From Muribaculaceae bacterium (GTDB lineage: Bacteria > Bacteroidota > Bacteroidia > Bacteroidales > Muribaculaceae), in the NCBI GenBank assembly GCA_009775365.1, contig VSPM01000050.1, positions 1 to 20,453 on the forward strand: DNA of 20,453 nucleotides. The letters run 5' to 3'. Of the stretch, positions 1 to 7,299 are shown piece by piece. The notes below the pieces were generated by a model. It was not told the DNA's origin, ran no database searches, and saw only the letters and a list, made by a program, of their open reading frames with translations. Both the position numbers and the translations under genes were made by a program. Each line of letters begins with the position of its first letter. Position 1 is the stretch's first letter.

Positions 1-52
1 AGAATTTTTTGTTTTCTTCACACATTTTACTAAAAAATGTTGAATCTGACGG

Positions 53-370
53 TCAACACTTTTCCGGACTAGACATATATTGTTCTGCGTCAGCTTCTCC
101 AATCTGTTTAATCAATATATTATAATCTTCTATTTCGTTGCCCGTAAATGTGAGAACAATTCTTCGTTCTTTATTCCCTGCAATATGGTTATATTTTTCA
201 GGACGGCACCAAAAGCATCCTATACAAAAACTAATATCCTTTCGAATCCAATTTTCACAATGCTCACATGCCCATGATTTTGCCCGATTTGCAGAAGGAC
301 TCAGTAGCATATATGCATCTTTTTGTTTAAATCCCTGATATTGAACTATGTGGGGAATCTTATTTTTCAT
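53..370 (-). CDS. Small zinc-ribbon protein, probable chimeric remnant of a restriction-modification locus
   Basis: This 105-residue ORF has two parts that do not obviously belong together. Residues 3-13 (KIPHIVQYQG) look like the extreme N-terminus of Dam-type adenine methyltransferases, which usually read IPHIVQYQGSKR followed by the SAM-binding region; that region is absent. Residues 15-75 hold a four-cysteine zinc ribbon, C35-x2-C38 and C49-x2-C52 with a further C55, in a context (LLSPSANRAKSWACEHC) that I recall from the C-terminal parts of restriction or HNH-type endonucleases. The simplest reading is a deletion that fused the start of a methylase gene to the end of a nuclease gene. The frame is intact and has a plausible promoter, so expression of a small zinc protein is possible. 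The family assignments are from memory and uncertain; the ORF and cysteine pattern are visible directly. Confidence 0.5.
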   Translation of the reverse strand: MKNKIPHIVQYQGFKQKDAYMLLSPSANRAKSWACEHCENWIRKDISFCIGCFWCRPEKYNHIAGNKERRIVLTFTGNEIEDYNILIKQIGEADAEQYMSSPEKC

Positions 371-393
371 TTCTAATCTAATGGTGAATTAAA

Positions 394-422
394 AATATAC
401 TGATTATTGCCAATAAAGTCAA
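394..422 (-). promoter_or_regulatory. E. coli-like -35/-10 promoter upstream of the zinc-ribbon ORF
   Basis: On the minus strand TTGACT (417-422) and TATATT (394-399) are separated by 17 bp, a classical sigma-70 arrangement. It differs from the TAnnTTTG promoters of the core genes in this window, in keeping with an acquired segment. The -10 box lies 24 bp upstream of the ATG. Confidence 0.35.
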
Positions 423-435
423 TGCAATTATTGGC
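409..435. repeat. Inverted repeat overlapping the -35 box
   Basis: GCCAATAA (409-416) and TTATTGGC (428-435) form a perfect 8-bp inverted repeat with an 11-bp spacer. The spacer contains nearly all of the predicted -35 element, so the repeat could be an operator. No T-tract follows, so it is not a typical terminator. Confidence 0.4.
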
Positions 436-592
436 CGTATGGCACAAATGGTTCTGCCGCCATTCTCCAAATTACATCAGACCTTATTAGCAACTCTGTA
501 ATGTCAACCTCCAATAGCGGGCAATCTCCCGGAAAGTTTCTATGCAGGGCTGATTCCACTTGTGTAAAAGAGGTTGCTGAAAAGTCGATTCG
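428..592 (-). pseudogene. Possible gene remnant in frame behind the DUF4919 stop codon
   Basis: Directly after the TAA of the DUF4919 gene, the same frame stays open for 54 codons until a TAA at 428-430. The translation has balanced, protein-like composition, for example LLEVDITELLIRSDVIWRM and then AAEPFVPYGQ at its end. It has no convincing start of its own. It may be the C-terminus of a gene whose front was lost, or a readthrough tail. I do not recognise a family, and 54 open codons can occur by chance. Confidence 0.28.
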
Positions 593-1453
593 TTATTCGG
601 CCGGCACATCATCGGGGTCGGGCACGGATTCTGTGGGGATAGCTTCTTCGGTTTCTATTGTTTCATCAGATTCCGAGAGCGCTTCAGGATGCTTTCGCTC
701 ATATTGTGACTGAGGCACCTCTACATTGAAATAGAACCCCGGGGCAACTTTGTCTTTCAGACGCTTTTGAGTCTCAGGCTCCGGCGCCACAATGAGATAG
801 TCGCATCCGGGCTCAAAATATTTTGCATCTGTAGCTTCATATCCGAGCAGTTGAACCATGTCGTATTCATGCATCGGGTAGATCACATACCAGGCGTTTT
901 CTATGTCTTCCCCGGTGCCGGTGCTTTTTATGGCTCCAAGCAGATGCTCAAGCCTGTATTCCCATATTTTCGCGCTCATGTCTTTGCGTTTCTCCTTGAG
1001 CACATGCACAAGAAACGACATCTGTCTCAGATCGAAAGGATTGTCGCGCAGCGACAGCTCGGCATATTTGCGGATTGTGTCGATCTCCTCCTTGGTGTGT
1101 GTGGCTTTCATTCGCAATTCGTCGGTCACTCCGGAATAAGGCGAAATGCGGTAGGGGTCGTAGTCTTCCTGAAACATATATCCCAGATAGAAATTACGAT
1201 ACTCCTCGTTAGTCATCGTGGTGTCATTGCGAGTGTATTTGGCCATAAGTTTCGGAAAATAAAACGGGCTGGCCGGGTAAAGTGTCTCCTTTTGGATTTT
1301 TTCGAGGTCAGGTTTCTCAACCGTGATTTTTCTTTTGCTGGCTGCAGCGGCCGAGGGGGCGGATGTCTGCGCCCATGCCACTCCGGCAAGCGAGGCAGCC
1401 AGAGTGAGAGCCACTGATAAGCGTTTCACAAATTTGAAAATAGTTTTATTCAT
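593..1453 (-). CDS. DUF4919 family secreted protein
   Basis: The 286-residue product has an N-terminal signal peptide: basic residues MNKTIFKFVKR, a hydrophobic stretch to about residue 26 and a likely cleavage after AWA (residue 28), so it should reach the periplasm or cell surface. The body (about 45-240) matches what I know of DUF4919, a Bacteroidales family of unknown function with a conserved front segment around YPASPFYFPKLMAKYTRND and TNEEYRNFYLGYMFQEDYDPYR. A low-complexity acidic tail rich in E, D, P and S follows residue 255. No catalytic motif is visible. It starts 10 bp after the membrane protein gene upstream and is most likely the last gene of the rsh operon. Family membership is fairly sure; function is unknown. 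Confidence 0.85.
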   Translation of the reverse strand: MNKTIFKFVKRLSVALTLAASLAGVAWAQTSAPSAAAASKRKITVEKPDLEKIQKETLYPASPFYFPKLMAKYTRNDTTMTNEEYRNFYLGYMFQEDYDPYRISPYSGVTDELRMKATHTKEEIDTIRKYAELSLRDNPFDLRQMSFLVHVLKEKRKDMSAKIWEYRLEHLLGAIKSTGTGEDIENAWYVIYPMHEYDMVQLLGYEATDAKYFEPGCDYLIVAPEPETQKRLKDKVAPGFYFNVEVPQSQYERKHPEALSESDETIETEEAIPTESVPDPDDVPAE

Positions 1454-1463
1454 TTACACTTTA

Positions 1464-2000
1464 TTAATATTTATAAAGAGCTATTGTCAGCACCAGCGCC
1501 ACTCCTATCTGCATCACCGTTATGGCTGTCGGGAACCCTTTTGCAAGGAGATAGCGGAAGAAATTGCCCGAAGCCACATTTATGGCCCTCCCCTCAGGGG
1601 TGTTGGTGTAGAGAAGGAAGCCGAGGAATGTTCCGGCCACAGTCGCCGCTATCATTATCCCGTAAAGCATGCTCACCTGCGAGGCCACGGTGTAGCCTAA
1701 AATGCCTACCGACATCCCTGCGAGCGCCCCGACGATTATGTAGCCCATGCCGCGCCGTGTTTTCCTCACGGCCACAGGCTGAAGGAGCGTGGCCGTTGTC
1801 ACCACCACAGTCATGCACAGCCATCCTATGAGAATCGTGCCGTTGACAGGCACAAGTGGATAGCCGTCGGCCGATTTTGCAAAACTCAGGGTCATAAGCC
1901 CCATAAAGGCGCAGGCCGGCGCGGCAAGCATTCTCAACGGGAGCAACGCAAGCGCGGCTGCAAACAGTATGCAGCTGATTATGATAACAGTGACGGTCAT
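1464..2000 (-). CDS. Four-helix integral membrane protein, unknown function
   Basis: I place the start at the ATG ending at 2000, giving 178 residues that begin MTVTVIIISCILFAAALALL. An upstream in-frame start at 2063 would add 21 polar residues unlike a membrane-protein N-terminus. Hydrophobic segments at about residues 2-20, 52-72, 86-110, 112-132 and 155-175 suggest four or five membrane helices, probably in the inner membrane. No enzyme motif or known domain is apparent. The short loops contain basic clusters (RKTRRG). It lies between the pgpH-like gene and the DUF4919 gene on the same strand, 10 bp from the latter, so it is probably co-transcribed. I cannot assign a function; some link to envelope homeostasis is only a guess from its neighbours. 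Confidence 0.75.
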   Translation of the reverse strand: MTVTVIIISCILFAAALALLPLRMLAAPACAFMGLMTLSFAKSADGYPLVPVNGTILIGWLCMTVVVTTATLLQPVAVRKTRRGMGYIIVGALAGMSVGILGYTVASQVSMLYGIMIAATVAGTFLGFLLYTNTPEGRAINVASGNFFRYLLAKGFPTAITVMQIGVALVLTIALYKY

Positions 2001-2014
2001 AATATTCTTATGTT

Positions 2015-2122
2015 TTAGTTGTTGAAGCGGGGCATATGGCTGTCTTGCACATTGGCCTGGCAATACATGCCGCCGCTTTTCACATTGTGCAGGTGACTAC
2101 GCCGTTTGGCAGCCTCCTGCAT
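2015..2122 (-). CDS. Possible 35-residue ORF between pgpH-like and membrane protein genes
   Basis: An ATG at 2120-2122 opens 35 codons ending in TAA at 2015-2017. The peptide starts MQEAAKRRSHLHN, is basic and hydrophilic, and has one cysteine. It ends 14 bp before the next gene's ATG, so it would sit neatly in the operon. No clear ribosome-binding site, motif or homology is visible; it may be a chance frame in a leader region. Confidence 0.22.
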   Translation of the reverse strand: MQEAAKRRSHLHNVKSGGMYCQANVQDSHMPRFNN

Positions 2123-2163
2123 TTTTAAAACGTCTGAGCCTTGAAAAATATTGAAGCCGCCTG

Positions 2164-4350
2164 TTATTTATCTTTTTCGGAGGGTTCGTTTTTTGTGTTG
2201 CCTGACTGGGTGGGAGTGGTTTTCTCCGTGTCTTCTGAAGGAGAGCCTTCGGAATTGGCGGCTGTTGTCTTCTCAGCTTCTGCCGATGCCGTGTTCTTCT
2301 TTATTTCAGGATATTGCACTCTCGAATGATAAATCGTGGAAAGCCTTGATTTGAAAGCCCGCTTCACGGTCTCTACATCTTGGAAAGAGATGGGGGCCTC
2401 TTTCAAAAGGCCGTCGGCAATCTGGGAATCGACAATCTTGTCGACAAGATTGTTGATAGACTCCGGGGTGTAGTCTTTAAGAGAGCGGGACGCCGCCTCT
2501 ACAGCGTCAGCCATCATAAGGATTGCAGTCTCCTTGCTTTGCGGGTTAGGCCCGGGGTAGCGGAATTTCTCTTTGTCGATAACTTTGTCGGGATTCTCAT
2601 TTACAGCCGTGGTGTAGAAATACTTGGCGAGGCCGCGGCCATGATGTTCTGAGATGAAGCTCTTGATCACGGAAGGGAGTTTCTCTTTCGATGCCATTGC
2701 GAGGCCGTCGGTCACATGCGATATGATTTTCTGGGCGCTTGTCTCAGGGTTCAGCCCCGCATGAGGATTCACTCCGTGCTGGTTTTCAGTGAAGAAGATA
2801 GGACTGTTCATTTTCCCTATATCGTGATATAGCGCGCCGGTTCTCACAAGGGTGGTGTTGGCGCCTATTGCTCTTGCCGCTTCAGCCGCTATGGTCGACA
2901 CCTGGATTGAATGCTGGAATGTGCCGGGGGCTATCTCCGCGAGTTTGCGGAGAAGCGGGCTGTTGATGTCGCTGAGTTCCACAAGTGTGACAGTGGATGT
3001 GAAACCAAACAGTTTCTCGATTACGAGGATAAGGATATATGCGAACGAAAGCACAACAGAGTTGATAGCAAACAGCCCGACAGTGCGTATCGAGAACTGC
3101 GAGAGATTACCCTCCGTGATGAGGCAGATTGTGAAATATGTGGCAGTGTATGCCAGGAAGGAGTATCCTGCGGTGCGCAGCAGCTGGCTTCGGCGGCTGA
3201 GCTGCCTGATGCTGAATGTGGCCACAAGCCCCACGGTCAGCTCCATGAAAATGAACTGGAACTGGTAGGTGGCCACAAGCGCGGCTATGAGCACGGTGGT
3301 TATAAGAGCGAATATGGCCGTGCGCGAGTCGAAGAAAACCAGGATTATGACAGGGACCGCAGCAAACGGCACAAGGTAGATGCCGTTGGCAAAATATTCA
3401 AACATGATTATCGAGAACACTATGAATAGCGAGATAAACGACATCAGGAATGTCATCTGCCGGATGTTGGCGAAAAACCTCGATCTGTAGAGGCTCATGA
3501 ACATATAGAGGAGTATGACGATAACCACTATATATATACCTTGCCCGATTATGAAATATGTGTGGCTTCTCGCGTCGGATTGCCGGGTAGACATCATGTC
3601 CTGGTATGTGTTCAGATTCGTGAAAATCTGCGGGTTGATAATCTCGCCCCTGTCTACGATTCTCTGTCCGGTCTTTATCACTCCCATAGCCCCGGTGACG
3701 GTGAGATATTCCTGGCTGCGGTATTTGTAGTCGGTGGCAGTGTCAACCACAATGTTGGGGCTGATACAAATGTTCAGGGCCTTGCTTACCTCCGGGTTCA
3801 TTGTCCCTTCCTTCTCGTGAAGCTCGTGAGAATAGATTGAGTCGATTCTTCTGAACGCCTTGGCCGGCGACAGCATCGACCCTGCGTCGAGCGTCACCAC
3901 TGATTTTGTGTTTTTGCCACTATTCTCTACAAGTCGCAGTGTGTGTTTCCTGTTAACCTCCACATGCTCATAAAGTCGGGAATCGAGAATCCCCTCTTCA
4001 TAAGTTTTCCGCAGCAGGTCTGTCAGCACACTTTTCTCCTCGGGCGACGTGTAACGGTCTATCAGAGAAGAAAACTTTTCAATATTAGCCTTCGCGACAT
4101 CCGGCTTCTGCTTTACAAACGGCACAAACATTCTGTCGATGCTGTCGCGCATGAGCCTGGCCGATGCCGAGTCTCTGAGAATCGGCATGTCGAAATCAGC
4201 AGTGAGCAGAGGATACTTCCAGGGTTGGTTCAACTCATAAGAGAAACTCTGATGGTCAGCCCTGGGCAGAATCAACAGAATCACAGCCACGGCGCTTATC
4301 GCAAGCCCGAAGCGAATCAGGTTGAGTTGCGAGAATAGTTTGTTCCACAT
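2164..4350 (-). CDS. pgpH: PgpH-type 7TM-HD cyclic dinucleotide phosphodiesterase
   Basis: The 728-residue protein has the PgpH/YqfF architecture. Residues 13-30 form a first membrane helix, about 40-262 the extracytoplasmic 7TMR-HDED domain, about 264-450 a bundle of six or seven helices, and about 465-680 a cytoplasmic HD domain. Metal-binding residues of the HD fold are visible: H480, H509-D510 in YHDIGKM, H545, H569/H570 in SEHHG and D615 in MMADAVEA. Characterised relatives hydrolyse c-di-AMP to pApA, so this is the likely reaction here, although no c-di-AMP synthase lies in the window. The tail after residue 683 is low-complexity and rich in S, T, E and K. The gene starts 40 bp after rsh and should be co-transcribed with it. 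In Listeria, PgpH activity is inhibited by ppGpp, which makes the pairing meaningful. Confidence 0.93.
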   Translation of the reverse strand: MWNKLFSQLNLIRFGLAISAVAVILLILPRADHQSFSYELNQPWKYPLLTADFDMPILRDSASARLMRDSIDRMFVPFVKQKPDVAKANIEKFSSLIDRYTSPEEKSVLTDLLRKTYEEGILDSRLYEHVEVNRKHTLRLVENSGKNTKSVVTLDAGSMLSPAKAFRRIDSIYSHELHEKEGTMNPEVSKALNICISPNIVVDTATDYKYRSQEYLTVTGAMGVIKTGQRIVDRGEIINPQIFTNLNTYQDMMSTRQSDARSHTYFIIGQGIYIVVIVILLYMFMSLYRSRFFANIRQMTFLMSFISLFIVFSIIMFEYFANGIYLVPFAAVPVIILVFFDSRTAIFALITTVLIAALVATYQFQFIFMELTVGLVATFSIRQLSRRSQLLRTAGYSFLAYTATYFTICLITEGNLSQFSIRTVGLFAINSVVLSFAYILILVIEKLFGFTSTVTLVELSDINSPLLRKLAEIAPGTFQHSIQVSTIAAEAARAIGANTTLVRTGALYHDIGKMNSPIFFTENQHGVNPHAGLNPETSAQKIISHVTDGLAMASKEKLPSVIKSFISEHHGRGLAKYFYTTAVNENPDKVIDKEKFRYPGPNPQSKETAILMMADAVEAASRSLKDYTPESINNLVDKIVDSQIADGLLKEAPISFQDVETVKRAFKSRLSTIYHSRVQYPEIKKNTASAEAEKTTAANSEGSPSEDTEKTTPTQSGNTKNEPSEKDK
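2432..2453. repeat. Perfect 22-bp palindrome inside the pgpH-like gene
   Basis: The 22 bases from 2432 to 2453 equal their own reverse complement, centred on GTCGAC. They encode part of the NNLVDKIVD segment (residues 633-641) of the pgpH-like product on the minus strand. It is exact, but codon content could produce it by chance. Confidence 0.9.
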
Positions 4351-4390
4351 AATCTATTTGTGATATGAACGTATTTTTAAGAAGCCTGCG

Positions 4391-6613
4391 TCAGGATGTC
4401 CTTTTTGCAAACTTTATGTCTTTTATTTTCTTGAGAGAGTCGCAGATATTTTCCACAGTCTCCACATTGTCTACCTGCACGGTTATTTCGCAGTGAAACA
4501 CTTCATGGCGTGCCGCTATGTTGAGGCCTCGGATATTGATGCCCAATTTTTGCGACACCAGGGAGGTGATTTCCTCAAGGATTCCATGTCGGTCAAGCCC
4601 GTCTATGCTGATTGTGGCGAGGAATTTCGGTGCGGCTCCTCCCCAGCGTGTAGCCACCAGGCGGGAGCCGTAGGCGCTTTTCAGCCTCATGGCATTCGGG
4701 CAGCTTACTTTGTGGAGCACTACGTTTTCGTCTTCGTCCACAAATCCGAGCACATCGTCGCCGGGGATAGGGGAGCAGCAGGTGTCGAACTTATAGTTAG
4801 GCTTTGCGTCGTCGGGGTGGAGCACATACACCTCTTTGCGGTTGACCGGTTCTTTCGCCTGCCCCTCCTGTTTCTTCTTTGATGCAAAAGGATTGCGCAA
4901 AAGTTTTTTCATCAGCGACACTCTGCTGTTGTTGAGTTCGCGCAGCTCCTTGGCCGACAGATTGATTTCATCGTTGGCGAGCATCTGCCACAGCTCTTCT
5001 TTTGAGTTGAGATGATGTGTGGCAAGAATTTTGGTTGTCAGCTCGTTGGAGGGGGTTATCCCTTCGCGGTCGAGAAACTCCTTGAATATTTTCTCTCCGC
5101 GCTCCGAAAGGAGTTTAAGGTCTTTTCTCAGAATAGCCCGCAGACGGTTCTGGGCTTTAGCGGAGTGGCAGAACTGCATCCATTCCGCCTGAGGCTTTTG
5201 CGATGTCGAGGTAATGATTTCCACCTGGTCGCCACTGTCGAGTCGGTGAGACAAAGGCACAAGGCGATGGTTGATCTTGCCGGCCATGCAGTGAGTGCCC
5301 ACTTCCGAGTGTATGGCGAAAGCCATGTCGAGCACAGTCGCCCCCGCTGGGAGAGTTATAAGGTCCCCCTTCGGGGTGAACACATATATCTCTGACGCGA
5401 AAAGGTTCAGTTTTATAGTGTCGAGAAAGTCTATGGCGTTCGGCTCCGGGTTGGCGAGGATGTCTTTGATTGTGTTCATCCAAGTGTCGAGCTCAGTTTC
5501 ATCCTCATGCACTCCGGTTTTATATTTCCAGTGAGCCGCATATCCGAGCTCCGCAATCTCATCCATCTTTCTCGACCTGATCTGCACTTCTATCCATTTC
5601 CCCTCAGGCCCCATGGCCGTGAGATGCAGCGCGCGGTAGCCGTTTGCTTTAGGGATGCTTGTCCAGTCGCGCAGGCGGTCCGGGTGGATGCGGTGGCCGT
5701 CGGTAAAGAAGGTGTAGATTTGCCAGCATCTGATTTTTTCCTGCGAGTCATCGTCGTTTTCAAAAATCACCCTCACGGCATACACGTCGTAGATTTCTTC
5801 AAAAGGCACTTTCTTTGTCTCCATTTTGTTGAAAATGGAGTACGCGCTTTTCACTCTGGCCTTGATTTCATATTTGAATCCGGCGGCGTCAAGTTTCTCT
5901 TTCACCGGCTTCACAAACTCCTCTACTATCTTTTCGCGGTGGGTGGCCGACTCGTTGAGTTTCGCCATAATCTTGGCATATTTCTGCGGATGCTCATATT
6001 TGAACGCGAGGTCTTCGAGCTCGAGTTTGATTTTGAACAGTCCGAGCCTGTGGGCGAGCGGCGCATAGACATAAAGAGTCTCCCCGGCAATTTTATACTG
6101 TTTTTCGGGGCGCATAGAGCCGAGCGTGCGCATATTGTGAAGACGGTCGGCCATCTTTATAAGCACCACTCTGATGTCGGTAGACATCGACAGCAGCAGT
6201 TTGCGGAAATTTTCGGCCTGTAGAGAAGCCTTGTCGCCGAATATTCCGCCTGAAATCTTGGTCAGCCCTTCAACAATGTCGGCAATCTTTGGGCCGAAAG
6301 CCGCCTCAATGTCGTCGCGGGTAAATTCAGTGTCTTCCACTACATCATGAAGCAATGCCGCGCATATGGAGGTAGAGCCGAGGCCAAGTTCTGCAATCAC
6401 AATCTTGGCCACAGCCACCGGGTGAAGAATATAGGGCTCTCCGCTTCTTCTCCTCACACCCTTGTGGGCCTCTTTTGCAAATCTGAATGCGCGTTCGATA
6501 ATCTCCACCTTCTTACGATGATTGCTGGCTAAATAGCATTTCATAAGGTCCTGGAAGGCGGCTTCGACCATATGGTCTTCATCTTGTGGCGATTGAGGGA
6601 GATATGGTGTCAT
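4391..6613 (-). CDS. rsh: Bifunctional (p)ppGpp synthetase/hydrolase, RelA/SpoT family
   Basis: The 740-residue product makes and degrades the stringent-response alarmone (p)ppGpp. Domain order is canonical. The HD hydrolase spans about 35-200 with H64, H89-D90, E93-D94 in LLHDVVED, and D156/N160 in ADRLHNMRT, all retained, so hydrolysis is expected. The synthetase spans about 225-365 with YDVYAVRVI, KANGYRALH (322-330) and EVQIRSRKMDEIAELG. The loop RLRD (313-316) corresponds to RxKD of bifunctional enzymes rather than ExDD of synthetase-only RelA. TGS covers about 408-467, the zinc-finger/CC region has C612-C613, H634 and C638, and the ACT domain covers about 663-737. No other rsh-like gene is in the window. 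It heads the operon with pgpH and has its own Bacteroidota-type promoter and a leader of about 110 nt. Confidence 0.97.
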   Translation of the reverse strand: MTPYLPQSPQDEDHMVEAAFQDLMKCYLASNHRKKVEIIERAFRFAKEAHKGVRRRSGEPYILHPVAVAKIVIAELGLGSTSICAALLHDVVEDTEFTRDDIEAAFGPKIADIVEGLTKISGGIFGDKASLQAENFRKLLLSMSTDIRVVLIKMADRLHNMRTLGSMRPEKQYKIAGETLYVYAPLAHRLGLFKIKLELEDLAFKYEHPQKYAKIMAKLNESATHREKIVEEFVKPVKEKLDAAGFKYEIKARVKSAYSIFNKMETKKVPFEEIYDVYAVRVIFENDDDSQEKIRCWQIYTFFTDGHRIHPDRLRDWTSIPKANGYRALHLTAMGPEGKWIEVQIRSRKMDEIAELGYAAHWKYKTGVHEDETELDTWMNTIKDILANPEPNAIDFLDTIKLNLFASEIYVFTPKGDLITLPAGATVLDMAFAIHSEVGTHCMAGKINHRLVPLSHRLDSGDQVEIITSTSQKPQAEWMQFCHSAKAQNRLRAILRKDLKLLSERGEKIFKEFLDREGITPSNELTTKILATHHLNSKEELWQMLANDEINLSAKELRELNNSRVSLMKKLLRNPFASKKKQEGQAKEPVNRKEVYVLHPDDAKPNYKFDTCCSPIPGDDVLGFVDEDENVVLHKVSCPNAMRLKSAYGSRLVATRWGGAAPKFLATISIDGLDRHGILEEITSLVSQKLGINIRGLNIAARHEVFHCEITVQVDNVETVENICDSLKKIKDIKFAKRTS

Positions 6614-6729
6614 AACGTTACAAACTGAAAAGGGTTAAGTGGCCGATAAAAAAATATGCATGCCGACAAAAGTCTACGGTCATTTTGCCCGACGCGAGAT
6701 ATTTTTCTATAGAACACTGAGAGAGGTTA

Positions 6730-6761
6730 CAAAATTAATGAATTATCAGCACATAAGCAAA
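6730..6761 (-). promoter_or_regulatory. Promoter of the rsh operon
   Basis: On the minus strand the -7 box TAATTTTG (6730-6737) matches TAnnTTTG exactly, and a -33 TTTG (6758-6761) lies 20 bp upstream. Transcription should start near 6723, giving a leader of about 110 nt before the ATG at 6613. The -33 box lies inside the T-tract of the upstream RNA terminator, so the two units abut without a gap. Confidence 0.7.
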
Positions 6762-6787
6762 AAAACCGCCCGCCTCACGGCGAACGG
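6759..6787 (-). terminator. Strong intrinsic terminator of the upstream small RNA
   Basis: On the minus strand a 9-bp stem (6779-6787 with 6766-6774, including two G-U pairs) closes a GTGA tetraloop and is followed by seven T (6759-6765). The G-U pairs exist only in the minus-strand RNA, which fixes the orientation. Confidence 0.85.
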
Positions 6788-6897
6788 TTCCTCCCTGTCA
6801 GTGATTCCGGGGCCAAGCCGACGAAAAAAGGAGAGACTCCCCGGCTTTGTCCCGGCTTCCGTATCACCGGCAGATGATAGAAATTACTAATGTATAT
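6759..6897 (-). ncRNA. Candidate stand-alone structured small RNA upstream of rsh
   Basis: The minus strand from about 6897 to 6759 can fold into a long interrupted hairpin ending in a strong terminator. The outer stem pairs 6863-6873 with 6795-6805 (11 positions, one mismatch). Inside, CCGGG pairs with CCCGG, AAGCCG with CGGCTT, and a small GGAG/CTCC hairpin caps the structure. A purine-rich single-stranded AGGGAGGAA precedes the terminator. Near 6902-6910 there is a one-base-off TAnnTTTG-like box that could be its promoter. The rsh promoter begins at its terminator, so this is more likely a separate RNA than an rsh leader. Signature sequences of RNase P RNA, SRP RNA and tmRNA are not present. 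A 6S-like or Bacteroidales-specific RNA is possible but not established; the 5' end is approximate. Confidence 0.6.
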
Positions 6898-7006
6898 AAC
6901 CCAAAATTTAGACAATTATGTTTTTCTTAGTTTAGGCATAAATTTAAGGCCCTAAAACATATCTAAGTCATGAAAAAAAGTTTTCGGTTATTTCTGTCAA
7001 CTGTTC

Positions 7007-7073
7007 ATCGCCCTGGCGATACGCCGGCGAGAAAGAGTCGGAATATGGGTTGTCGTGCCGGCTGAAGCCGGCA
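7007..7073. repeat. Two short perfect hairpins in the rsh-ribH gap
   Basis: A 14-bp inverted repeat (7007-7020, ATCGCC-CT-GGCGAT) and an 18-bp one (7056-7073, TGCCGGCT-GA-AGCCGGCA) lie 35 bp apart. Neither is followed by a T-tract on either strand, so they are not plain terminators. They may belong to a structured RNA or be small mobile palindromes. The remaining sequence from 6911 to 7074 shows no protein gene. Confidence 0.5.
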
Positions 7074-7074
7074 T

Positions 7075-7299
7075 GTGCATCAGGGGAGGGATGATAGAAC
7101 ATTGTATTCAAAAAATTATTGTTGCGAAGTTTGGATTAATGATCTCTTGATTCGATATAGAAACGTTCGCAGGCTCCATAATATTAGTATACAAAAGTTA
7201 AAGAATGCTATAAGATTGCACAAATTTGCTCTTTGGTGCAAACACAGGGAAGAACTCATGAAAAGTGGCTTTAGAGGGATCGGGTTCATGAAAACATAG
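7075..7299 (+). CDS. Doubtful 74-residue ORF
   Basis: A GTG-initiated frame of 74 codons in a conspicuously A+T-rich segment. The peptide is basic with many K, R, H and N residues (for example IQKLKNAIRLHKFALWCKHR) and has no recognised domain. The TAG stop overlaps the first base of a strong hairpin at 7299-7333, which would suit a small gene with an attached terminator. No matching promoter box or ribosome-binding site is visible. It may be a short accessory gene, a remnant or a chance frame. Confidence 0.2.
   Translation: MHQGRDDRTLYSKNYCCEVWINDLLIRYRNVRRLHNISIQKLKNAIRLHKFALWCKHREELMKSGFRGIGFMKT

Noticed and set aside
767..1417. 216-codon plus-strand frame opposite the DUF4919 gene
   Set aside because: It is antisense to a well-supported secreted protein gene, and its translation (rich in H, F, C and R) looks like a shadow frame.
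5507..6223. 238-codon plus-strand frame opposite rsh
   Set aside because: Antisense to highly conserved catalytic regions of rsh; no recognisable domain.
6639..6890. 83-codon plus-strand ORF upstream of rsh
   Set aside because: It runs across the rsh promoter, the terminator and the structured RNA, and its composition reflects those elements.
6759..6897. Structured RNA as a riboswitch controlling rsh
   Set aside because: The rsh promoter with proper spacing begins at the RNA's terminator, so a separate transcript explains the layout better, and no known riboswitch core is recognisable.
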